From the NCBI RefSeq assembly GCF_000213555.1, contig NZ_GL891987.1, forward strand, positions 86,660-150,659: a DNA stretch of 64,000 nucleotides, given 5' to 3'. Positions 25,759 through 32,494 of this stretch are shown one piece after another. Below the pieces are notes generated by a model. The model was given only the letters and a program-made list of their open reading frames with translations. It was not told the DNA's origin and did no database searches. Position 1 is the first letter of the stretch. Each line of letters starts with the position of its first letter. This stretch comes from Dysgonomonas gadei ATCC BAA-286 (lineage in GTDB: Bacteria > Bacteroidota > Bacteroidia > Bacteroidales > Dysgonomonadaceae). The translations under genes were made by a program, and so were the position numbers.

Positions 25759-26496
25759 ATGATTATGAAGAAAGTTATTCTCTTTCTGTACCAGTTGTTC
25801 ATCTTCGCCCCCCTATTTGTACTGGCGACTATTATCACAGCTGTCACAGTAATGATTGGCTGTCTTATAGGTGACCGGACGTTTTGGGGTTACTATCCGC
25901 CGCGCCTTTGGAGTAAACTGGCATGCCGACTGGCCTTATGCAGGATTAAGGTGGTACGCCACGGGAAACTCGACCCAGACCAATCGTATGTATTTGTACC
26001 TAATCATCAGGGTGCTTTCGATATTTTCCTTATATACGGGTATCTGAACCAGAATATAAAATGGGTTCAGAAACAGGAGTTACGCAAAATACCGTTTGTA
26101 GGCAAGGCTTCGGAGATTGCAGGCCATGTTTTTGTGGACCAGTCGAATTTGAAGTCGAGGAAAGAAACTATTATCAAAGCTGAAGAGCAGCTTGGAGAAG
26201 GTTCTTCGATGGTAATATTCCCCGAAGGAGCAAGAACAAATACAGGCAAAATGGGGCGGTTCAAACGCGGAGCATTCGTTATTGCAAAAGAAATGGGCCT
26301 GCCGGTTGTACCTGTAACAGTAAACGGACCATTCGACCTGATGAAGATAAACACATACCTCATCAATCCATGCAAACTCGAACTGATCGTCCATGAACCA
26401 ATTTCGACGGACGACCTTACGGATGAGAATATGCAGCAGTTTATTGACAACTGCCGGGAAATCGTATATTCCGGATTATGGGAAAAATATAAATAA
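25759..26496 (+). CDS. plsC: 1-acyl-sn-glycerol-3-phosphate acyltransferase
   Basis: About 245 residues; an alternative ATG two codons later is equally likely. Two hydrophobic helices occupy the N-terminus. The acyltransferase motifs are complete: NHQGAFD with catalytic His83 and Asp88, and the phosphate-binding FPEGARTNTGKMGRFKRGAF near residue 144. The enzyme acylates lysophosphatidate to phosphatidate in membrane lipid synthesis. The cytidylyltransferase cdsA that uses its product lies at 42.2 kb. The gene has its own -7 box. Confidence 0.92.
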   Translation: MIMKKVILFLYQLFIFAPLFVLATIITAVTVMIGCLIGDRTFWGYYPPRLWSKLACRLALCRIKVVRHGKLDPDQSYVFVPNHQGAFDIFLIYGYLNQNIKWVQKQELRKIPFVGKASEIAGHVFVDQSNLKSRKETIIKAEEQLGEGSSMVIFPEGARTNTGKMGRFKRGAFVIAKEMGLPVVPVTVNGPFDLMKINTYLINPCKLELIVHEPISTDDLTDENMQQFIDNCREIVYSGLWEKYK

Positions 26497-26544
26497 CAAA
26501 GACTAATAAAAAACGTTATATCTGAATACGAAGCCATTTTTTTG

Positions 26545-26552
26545 TATTTTTG
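26545..26552 (+). promoter_or_regulatory. -7 box of the LysM gene
   Basis: TATTTTTG, an exact TAnnTTTG match, 24 bp upstream of the ATG at 26577. It heads the LysM-PorT-methyltransferase operon and excludes the in-frame start at 26550. Confidence 0.6.
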
Positions 26553-26576
26553 TGCCTTTACTTAACAACAATCAGC

Positions 26577-28358
26577 ATGAAATCTAAATTTAAGAATATA
26601 CTGTTCCTGTCATTGATTCTGTTAGCTGCATCTGCATTGAACTTGTCTGCTGAAGGATATAATGATTTGAATATAGCGGGTGTCTCCGCTACTGCGCAGG
26701 CACCGGATGCTGTTATCACACATACTGTAGTGAAAGGAGAGACTGCATACTCCATAGCCGCTGCGTATAACACCACTGTGCAATCTATTTACAAATTGAA
26801 CCCGAAGGCCGAAAAGGGAATAAAGACGGGAGATAAGCTGAAAATAGAGAGAGTGAGGAAAGTGACAAACTACAGCAGCCATCTGATTGAATCGAAAGAA
26901 ACTCTCTATTCCGTATCTCGGATGTATCATATATCTGTAGACGACCTCAAAGACGCGAACCCGGGGTTGGACGAAAAGACATTCAGTAAGGGTAAGACTA
27001 TCCGGATACCTATGTTTACAGGTGAAGCCACAGTTATATCTTCAACTGCAACAAACGGAGGATATGCAAGCCCGAATATGGAATATAAAGTACAGAAAGG
27101 AGAAACGTTATACAGTATTGGCAGAAATCAAGGCATATCCGTAGAAGCTCTCCTGAACTCAAATCCTTCGTTGAAAGACGGTGGATTGAAAGAAGGAATG
27201 ACATTGATCATACCCAAAAGACAGATACAGGAGCCGAGAATGACCGGCAATGGGCAAAAGGCTGTACGTGTAGAGACTCCTTATGCAACAAAAGGTGAAA
27301 CAGTACGCGTAGGAGTATTGCTCCCTTTCCTGGACAAGAACGGCAGTATCCAGAAAGAAAAGCTGGCTGAATATTATGAAGGCTTCCTGCTGGCCGTTAA
27401 GGAGATGAAAAGCAAGGGGCTGAATGCCGAAATATATGCATTCGACATTGGTGCCGAAAAAAATACAAAGAAGCTCGAAAGTCTTTTGGGTACAAACGAA
27501 ATGAAAAATCTCCATCTTGTGATCGGAGGTGTGTCTAAACAACAAATAGATGTATTGACCAAATTTTCTAAGAAAACAGGAATTAAATATGTTATACCTT
27601 TCGGTTCGACAAATGACATCGAAAATACACCTACCTTATTTCAGATGACCACATCCCACTCCAGCCTGTACTCTGAAATATCAGATGCATTCAAGGACAA
27701 GTTCAGGGATTATAATATAATCTTCGTATCCGAAGCCGGTTCCGATAATGATAAATCTGATTTTACGAACATCCTGAAAAAAAAACTGTCAAAGTCGAAT
27801 ATACCGTTCAAATCTACTGCAAGCTCCGACAACCTGATTACAGATATAAGGAATGTGATGGAAGGTACAAAAAAGAACATACTGATCCCTACCTCCTCAT
27901 CAGAAATCACTTTGCGCAAAATGCTGGCTGCAATGAATTCGCTTACTACAGAAGCGGTAACCCTGTTCGGCTATCCCGAATGGCAGACATATTCGCAGCA
28001 TACAAACGGGCTGCATAAATACGATTCTTATATTTACAGCATATTCTTCCTCGATGAGCAACAGAATGATGTCAAAGACTTTGCAGGTGAATACAAAAAA
28101 TGGTACAACAAAAACCTTATAAATTCATACCCTAAATACGGCTATCTGGGATACGATGCAGGACTTTACTTCCTTACAGCCCTCAACAGATACGGCAGTG
28201 GCTTTGAGAACAGTATATCTAACCTTAAAGTTCCGACCCTGCAATCAGCCGCACACTTCCAACGCGTAAACGACAGAGGAGGATTTATCAATAACGGATT
28301 ATACCTTATCCGGTATAAAACAGAGTCAGGCATTGAAAAAACAGATATCAGCAGATAA
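26577..28358 (+). CDS. Exported protein with three LysM repeats and a periplasmic binding-like domain
   Basis: About 593 residues. A signal peptide (FKNILFLSLILLAASALNLSAE) is followed by three LysM modules: VVKGETAYSIAAAYNTT near residue 50, SKETLYSVSRMYHIS near 108, and VQKGETLYSIGRNQGIS near 172. From about residue 245 onward a type 1 periplasmic-binding fold begins (VRVGVLLPFLDKNGSIQKEKLAEYYEGFLLAVKEM), like that of LpoA-type activators and ABC substrate-binding proteins. LysM modules bind peptidoglycan. The two parts suggest a cell-wall-anchored sensor or activator in the periplasm; the ligand is unknown. It is the first gene of an operon. Confidence 0.85.
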   Translation: MKSKFKNILFLSLILLAASALNLSAEGYNDLNIAGVSATAQAPDAVITHTVVKGETAYSIAAAYNTTVQSIYKLNPKAEKGIKTGDKLKIERVRKVTNYSSHLIESKETLYSVSRMYHISVDDLKDANPGLDEKTFSKGKTIRIPMFTGEATVISSTATNGGYASPNMEYKVQKGETLYSIGRNQGISVEALLNSNPSLKDGGLKEGMTLIIPKRQIQEPRMTGNGQKAVRVETPYATKGETVRVGVLLPFLDKNGSIQKEKLAEYYEGFLLAVKEMKSKGLNAEIYAFDIGAEKNTKKLESLLGTNEMKNLHLVIGGVSKQQIDVLTKFSKKTGIKYVIPFGSTNDIENTPTLFQMTTSHSSLYSEISDAFKDKFRDYNIIFVSEAGSDNDKSDFTNILKKKLSKSNIPFKSTASSDNLITDIRNVMEGTKKNILIPTSSSEITLRKMLAAMNSLTTEAVTLFGYPEWQTYSQHTNGLHKYDSYIYSIFFLDEQQNDVKDFAGEYKKWYNKNLINSYPKYGYLGYDAGLYFLTALNRYGSGFENSISNLKVPTLQSAAHFQRVNDRGGFINNGLYLIRYKTESGIEKTDISR

Positions 28359-28361
28359 AAA

Positions 28362-29084
28362 ATGACAAACAGATTCTTTATCCTATTATTGTTATCGTCA
28401 CTCTTTACCGTTGTTGTAAACGGACAGAACAAAAAGTTCGAACCTGAGTGGAATATAGGTGTCGGGTTCGGTCCCACGCTTTCATCTGTTAGCTTCGACC
28501 CTAACAGGGCGCTCAATTACGGGGGAACTATAAGCACTAAAAACCTCCAGCAGTATGCCGGGGGACTTGCTATACGCTATATCACCGAAAAGAATCTGGG
28601 GCTTATAGCCGAACTGAACTATTCGCAACAAGGATGGGAACAATACTTTGAGCCGAGCGAAACGGGAGTACCATCCCCATACGAGCATTCCCATCAATTA
28701 AATTATCTGGAACTACCTATCCTTACCCATATCTACTTTGGTAATAAGGTACGTGTATTCTTTAATTTGGGGCCCAAGCTAAGCTTCCTCCTCAGTGACA
28801 GCGAAAAGATGAATCAGGCGCTCTCCGACGCACTGGCAGGTGGCGATCTGGGTACTTCTTTTATGACATATCAGTACTATCGTAAAGCCGAAAGAAAGAT
28901 AGACTATGCCCTTATGGCAGGCATGGGGCTCGAATTCAGGTCGGGTATCGGCCATTTTGCATTAGAAGGCCGCTATACATTCGGCCTTGGAGATATTTAC
29001 AAAAACAGTAAATCTGATTTTTTCAACCGCTCTGCCAACAGGGTTATTTCTGTTAAGTTGACCTACTACGTTAAGCTATTCTGA
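28362..29084 (+). CDS. PorT-family outer membrane beta-barrel protein
   Basis: A 240-residue protein with a signal peptide (FFILLLLSSLFTVVVNGQ). The mature sequence is a barrel: GVGFGPTLSSVSF at the start, LGLIAELNYSQQGWEQYF and HQLNYLELPILTHIYFG in the middle, YALMAGMGLEF, and a terminal LTYYVKLF. PorT of Porphyromonas is part of the type IX secretion machinery and of similar size; porX also lies in this window. Whether this is the true PorT orthologue cannot be decided by eye, so no symbol is given. It starts 3 bp after the LysM gene, which argues for a joint envelope role. Confidence 0.75.
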   Translation: MTNRFFILLLLSSLFTVVVNGQNKKFEPEWNIGVGFGPTLSSVSFDPNRALNYGGTISTKNLQQYAGGLAIRYITEKNLGLIAELNYSQQGWEQYFEPSETGVPSPYEHSHQLNYLELPILTHIYFGNKVRVFFNLGPKLSFLLSDSEKMNQALSDALAGGDLGTSFMTYQYYRKAERKIDYALMAGMGLEFRSGIGHFALEGRYTFGLGDIYKNSKSDFFNRSANRVISVKLTYYVKLF

Positions 29085-29085
29085 T

Positions 29086-29772
29086 ATGCCGCGCATATAC
29101 AAACTTTCAAGGACAGGATTGAAATTATTATATAAAGTACGCCATCACCGGGGACATGGCATACATTCTCCCTTTGTATTCAATCTGGTGACAAAGGTAA
29201 TAGAAGAAAAAGCGCCTTATCACGCTTATGATGATATAAAATTCGCGCTTGACAGCCTGACAGAAAAACATTTCAAGCTAAATAAACACAATAAGCTGAT
29301 GTTTAAGCTGGCCAATCATTTCGAGGTGGAACGCGTTCTGGAAATAGGTTCCGGCTTTGGAGTCAACACCCTTTGTCTGACTGCGCCGTCTTCGAGTATA
29401 GAATGTACATGTGTCGAGATATCGGAACAAAAAGCAGCGTTGGCCCGGAAGTTGCATCATAACTGGCCAAGAAAGATAAATTTGTACACGAAAGAAGAAT
29501 TGCCTGTTTTAGCCGATAAACAGGACTGTATATTGATCGATCTCAACAATTATAATCATCTGCCTGCGGATATAAATAAGTACCTGATGGAACTGTCACA
29601 TGAAAAAACATTCATTATTGTGAAAGGTATCCGAACAAACAAACGCTATCAGATGTTATGGAGAAGTATTTTGAATATAGAGTCGCGGACAGCTGTACTC
29701 GATCTGTTTAATACCGGAATTCTGTTTTTCGACAAACAGCTGTACAAATGGAATTATCAGATCAGTTTTTAA
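29086..29772 (+). CDS. Class I SAM-dependent methyltransferase
   Basis: A 228-residue protein. The SAM-binding motif I is VLEIGSGFGVNTLCL near residue 84, followed by a motif II acidic residue in CTCVEIS and IDLNNYNHLP near 148. The N-terminus (SRTGLKLLYKVRHHRGHGIHSPFVFNLV) is typical of Bacteroidales homologues. The substrate is unknown. It starts one base after the PorT-like gene stop, so it is translationally coupled to the LysM-PorT operon. Confidence 0.83.
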   Translation: MPRIYKLSRTGLKLLYKVRHHRGHGIHSPFVFNLVTKVIEEKAPYHAYDDIKFALDSLTEKHFKLNKHNKLMFKLANHFEVERVLEIGSGFGVNTLCLTAPSSSIECTCVEISEQKAALARKLHHNWPRKINLYTKEELPVLADKQDCILIDLNNYNHLPADINKYLMELSHEKTFIIVKGIRTNKRYQMLWRSILNIESRTAVLDLFNTGILFFDKQLYKWNYQISF

Positions 29773-29853
29773 ATAGCTGTCAGGGATTTTCGTTTGGCAA
29801 GACAATAAAGCGGATCAGCATTCGTATTTACTATCTAAACATATCATTGATAA

Positions 29854-30414
29854 ATGAAAAAAAGCTTGGTATATACAAAAACCGGAGATAAGGGAACGAC
29901 TTCCCTTGTCGGGGGAAAACGGGTAGTTAAATCCCATGTCAGGCTCGAAGCCTATGGGACTGCCGATGAACTGAATTCTTTTGTCGGATTCCTGACAGAA
30001 GAGATAGACGATGAGCACGATTTGGAAACATTATCATATATTCAGCACAAATTGTTTACGGTAGGTTCATACCTTGCCACGGAAACCGAAGCAATACCTC
30101 CCAAAGCAGCAAGTATAATTACAGAAAAAGATATTGCGCTGCTGGAAAACGAAATGGACAGGATGGACAGCGAACTGCCACCCCTTCGCCAGTTTGTACT
30201 ACCGGGAGGGAGTGAATCGGCATCACGGGCTCATATATGCCGGACAGTCTGCCGGAGGACCGAGCGTTGTATATACCGGGTGAAGGAAGAATTTCCGGTA
30301 GATGAACACGTGCTAATGTTTGTAAACCGGCTTTCAGACTACTTTTTCTTACTAGCCAGGAAGGAGAGTAATAAGAAAGGAAAAGAAATATTTTGGAATC
30401 AGACTTTGATATAA
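29854..30414 (+). CDS. Cob(I)yrinic acid a,c-diamide adenosyltransferase (PduO type)
   Basis: A 186-residue protein with PduO-type hallmarks: YTKTGDKGTTSLVGGKR at the N-terminus (ATP-binding), EAYGTADELNSFVGF near residue 31, and ICRTVCRRTERCIYRV near 129. It adds the adenosyl group to cob(I)alamin. Bacteroidales use adenosylcobalamin in methylmalonyl-CoA mutase, so it serves vitamin B12 use rather than synthesis. It lies 81 bp after the methyltransferase, probably on the same transcript. Confidence 0.92.
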   Translation: MKKSLVYTKTGDKGTTSLVGGKRVVKSHVRLEAYGTADELNSFVGFLTEEIDDEHDLETLSYIQHKLFTVGSYLATETEAIPPKAASIITEKDIALLENEMDRMDSELPPLRQFVLPGGSESASRAHICRTVCRRTERCIYRVKEEFPVDEHVLMFVNRLSDYFFLLARKESNKKGKEIFWNQTLI

Positions 30415-30426
30415 GAAATAAAGTTC

Positions 30427-30434
30427 TATTTTTG
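30427..30434 (+). promoter_or_regulatory. -7 box of the DUF2795 gene
   Basis: TATTTTTG, an exact TAnnTTTG match, 44 bp upstream of the ATG at 30479, so this small gene can be expressed separately from the operon. Confidence 0.55.
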
Positions 30435-30478
30435 CGAAAAATATAACCAAACTGGCAAATAAATAAAACTAAGATATT

Positions 30479-30700
30479 ATGTACTGGACTTTAGAACTTG
30501 CATCGAAATTAGAAGATGCGCCATGGCCTGCAACGAAGGAAGAGTTAATAGACTATGCTCAACGTTCAGGCGCACCCCTAGAAGTGATAGAAAACTTACA
30601 GGAGATCGAGGACGAGGATGAAATCTTTGATACTATCGAAGATATCTGGCCCGATTATCCGAGCAAGGAAGATTTCTTTTTCAACGAGGATGAGTATTAG
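30479..30700 (+). CDS. DUF2795 family small acidic protein
   Basis: A 73-residue, very acidic protein (EIEDEDEIFDTIEDIWPDYP, ending DEDEY). The start MYWTLELASKLEDAPWPATKEELIDYA is the DUF2795 pattern. These small helical proteins are widespread in Bacteroidota; their function is unknown. It has its own promoter and is followed by a hairpin terminator at 30738. Confidence 0.85.
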   Translation: MYWTLELASKLEDAPWPATKEELIDYAQRSGAPLEVIENLQEIEDEDEIFDTIEDIWPDYPSKEDFFFNEDEY

Positions 30701-30737
30701 CTTTAAGAAGCTGTAAAAGAATCTTAAAAAAGGTAAC

Positions 30738-30777
30738 AAAAAGAGGTTGGGGTGAAAATTCACTCTAATCTCTTTTT
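30738..30777 (+). terminator. Terminator of the DUF2795 gene
   Basis: AAAAAGAGGTTGGGGTG (30738-30754) pairs with CACTCTAATCTCTTTTT (30761-30777), using G-U wobbles, and is followed by a T-rich stretch. It lies 37 bp after the stop codon. Confidence 0.75.
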
Positions 30778-30893
30778 GTGTTTTTTAGAACCGATTTTAT
30801 GAACTTGTTCCTTTATTTTAGCCACAGAGTAAAATTGATTATACCTGGTTTCGCCGGATTTACATAGACGAAAGACAAAAGAAATACCTAAAA

Positions 30894-30923
30894 AGATGCT
30901 CCCTTTAATATTGGGGAGCATCT
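30894..30923 (-). terminator. Minus-strand terminator downstream of the small membrane peptide
   Basis: AGATGCTCCC (30894-30903) and GGGAGCATCT (30914-30923) form a perfect 10 bp stem. Read on the minus strand the stem is followed by TTTTT. It lies 86 bp after the 36-residue reading frame at 31009-31119, giving that small frame a complete transcription unit. Confidence 0.65.
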
Positions 30924-31008
30924 CTACAAAGTAATAGCTATACTATTACTTACAGGTTCAATTGAAAATTTGCGTACGGTTGGAAATTAATGTTTAATTA
31001 TAATCGGT

Positions 31009-31119
31009 TTATTCAAGTTCTTTTCCCCATAGCTCAATATCGCTTGGGACGTCATATAATGAACAAGTTATACATAGCCAACATATTATAAATACTATTA
31101 AAATTATTAAGTATAGCAT
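31009..31119 (-). CDS. Candidate small membrane peptide (36 residues)
   Basis: An ATG at 31117-31119 opens a 36-codon frame ending in TAA at 31009. The first ~20 residues (MLYLIILIVFIICWLCITCS) form one membrane helix with three cysteines; the rest is a polar tail (LYDVPSDIELWGKELE). It is flanked by a minus-strand -7 box (31267-31274) and by a minus-strand terminator (30894-30923). No obvious ribosome-binding site is seen. No family is recognised; it could also be a regulatory RNA with a chance reading frame. Too short for routine gene calling. Confidence 0.45.
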   Translation of the reverse strand: MLYLIILIVFIICWLCITCSLYDVPSDIELWGKELE

Positions 31120-31266
31120 ATCCCATTAAAATATCTGAGCTTCTCTATGAAATCTGTAAAGTATATCCCTATATTTACTGATTATGGTAAGGTTAAAACA
31201 TTCAGTAAATAATTCTGAATTGCTGTAAATTCGCTTGTTATTTCCATAAGCAAGCTTTTTCTCAGA

Positions 31267-31274
31267 CAAAAGTA
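31267..31274 (-). promoter_or_regulatory. -7 box upstream of the small membrane peptide
   Basis: CAAAAGTA on the plus strand is TACTTTTG on the minus strand, an exact TAnnTTTG match. It would give a leader of about 140 nt. Confidence 0.4.
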
Positions 31275-31397
31275 AGTTTAACGTTTTGTATGTGAAATTA
31301 TTATAGAACAATAGGATATTTGGCTGATAAACAGCCGAATGATTCTGGAATTTATAAAAAAAGCAAATGCTGCATGCAGTTTATTGATATAATATGT

Positions 31398-31405
31398 TAT
31401 TTTTG
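31398..31405 (+). promoter_or_regulatory. -7 box of the HTH regulator gene
   Basis: TATTTTTG, an exact TAnnTTTG match, 26 bp upstream of the ATG at 31432. Confidence 0.55.
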
Positions 31406-31431
31406 AAGTATCATACTGTAAAAAAAAGTCT

Positions 31432-31908
31432 ATGAGTGAAGTCGCCGGAAAAGAAAAAAAGATACATCAAGGTAAAAATGTTAGATTTGCCCGGGAGTTG
31501 AAAGGGCTATTTCAGCAAGATTTAGCTGATAAACTGAATAAACAGCAAAGTGATATATCCAGAATAGAGAATCAGGAGATTATTGATGACGAGTTACTGA
31601 ATCAAATAGCCCTTGCATTAGAAATTCCTGTTGATTTTCTGAAAAACTTTAAGCCTGAAAGTTTGATTTCACAACTTACCATAAATGCTCAGACTGTTTC
31701 TTTTAAAGACAAGGCCGTTGCCTCGGTAGGACATGATGTCATTTATAATTTTCCGATTGAAGAAGTGGCAAAAATGAATAAGGAATTGCTTGAAATGCAA
31801 AAAGAACATTACGAAAAAGAAATGCAATTATTAGCGGAAAAATTCGAATTAGAAAAAGAAAATGCTTTGCTAAAACAGAAATTTGAATTCTTGAAAAATA
31901 AAAAATAA
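31432..31908 (+). CDS. XRE-type helix-turn-helix regulator with coiled-coil tail
   Basis: A 158-residue protein. The N-terminal ~70 residues are an HTH_3/XRE domain (VRFARELKGLFQQDLADKLNKQQSDISRIEN). The C-terminal 50 residues are a strong coiled coil rich in E, K and L (KMNKELLEMQKEHYEKEMQLL and on to LKQKFEFLKNKK), suggesting dimers. No toxin or phage gene is adjacent, so it is an orphan regulator of unknown target. It has its own -7 box and sits between two repeat-rich gaps. Confidence 0.82.
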   Translation: MSEVAGKEKKIHQGKNVRFARELKGLFQQDLADKLNKQQSDISRIENQEIIDDELLNQIALALEIPVDFLKNFKPESLISQLTINAQTVSFKDKAVASVGHDVIYNFPIEEVAKMNKELLEMQKEHYEKEMQLLAEKFELEKENALLKQKFEFLKNKK

Positions 31909-32494
31909 ACACCTCTCTGTCTTTCAGACTTTACCCATCTAGCAGGGCAACATAATAAACTCATTATGTACTAAGTGGCTTAGGCCGGATTCCTATAAAA
32001 ACAGTTGTATAGAAATATCCAAAACTTTATCTATATAATTTAGCCGATAGCCTTTAGCTATTAGCTTACAGTTCTTTGAAATAATTGATTCGCAGATTTG
32101 CAAATTAGCATATTAGCAAATGAGTGAAATAGTGTAACCTTTGTTACCTTTTGGAGAAAGTTACAAGTTTTGTCGCTTTGCGCCACTAACGGCTAAAAGC
32201 TGAAAAAGTGTTACCTTTGTTACTTTTTGTGCCTAAGACCTTTGTGAAAGATTCTTTAACCACGAGATCAAAGAAGTACACAGAGTTTTATTAAGAAAAG
32301 TAATAGTTCGAAAATAGTGTAAAAAGTGTCAGATTTGCCTCACCTTCGCTTCGGCGATTGCTAATTGTCAACTTTTATACAGAAGCTACAACCAAACGAA
32401 TTATTAATTCTTCATTCTTAATTATTAATTATTTTCTATCTTTGCTTACTTGTAATTTAACAATAAAGAATACATCTAAATAAACATAATAACT
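31909..32494. repeat. Composite repeat block upstream of mutS
   Basis: This 585 bp gap has no gene. It contains a copy of the TTTATCTATA...AGCCGATAGCC module (32025-32087), the AATTAGC unit (32097-32122), two 16-mer promoter repeats (32132-32147 with one mismatch; 32208-32223 exact), and a segment (32310-32420) that recurs inverted at 41309-41402, whose 25-base core GTCAACTTTTATAC...GCTACAA (32367-32391) is the exact reverse complement of 41353-41377. A module similar to those at 50.7 and 54.1 kb (32399-32434) ends it, just before the mutS -7 box. Confidence 0.75.
32437..32444 (+). promoter_or_regulatory. -7 box of mutS
   Basis: TATCTTTG, an exact TAnnTTTG match, 50 bp upstream of the GTG start at 32495. 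Confidence 0.6.

Larger units (their letters stand above)
30781..31397. other. Otherwise gene-free stretch between the DUF2795 and HTH genes
   Basis: Apart from the small peptide, its promoter and its terminator, this AT-rich stretch holds nothing recognised. A 61-codon minus-strand frame at 31126-31311 lacks any supporting signal and a protein-like sequence. Confidence 0.5.

Noticed and set aside
31126..31311. A 61-codon minus-strand frame
   Set aside because: It begins upstream of the only -7 box in the area, and the amino acid sequence shows no domain, helix or signal.
31432..31908. HTH protein as an antitoxin or phage repressor
   Set aside because: No toxin, integrase or phage gene lies nearby; only an orphan regulator can be supported.
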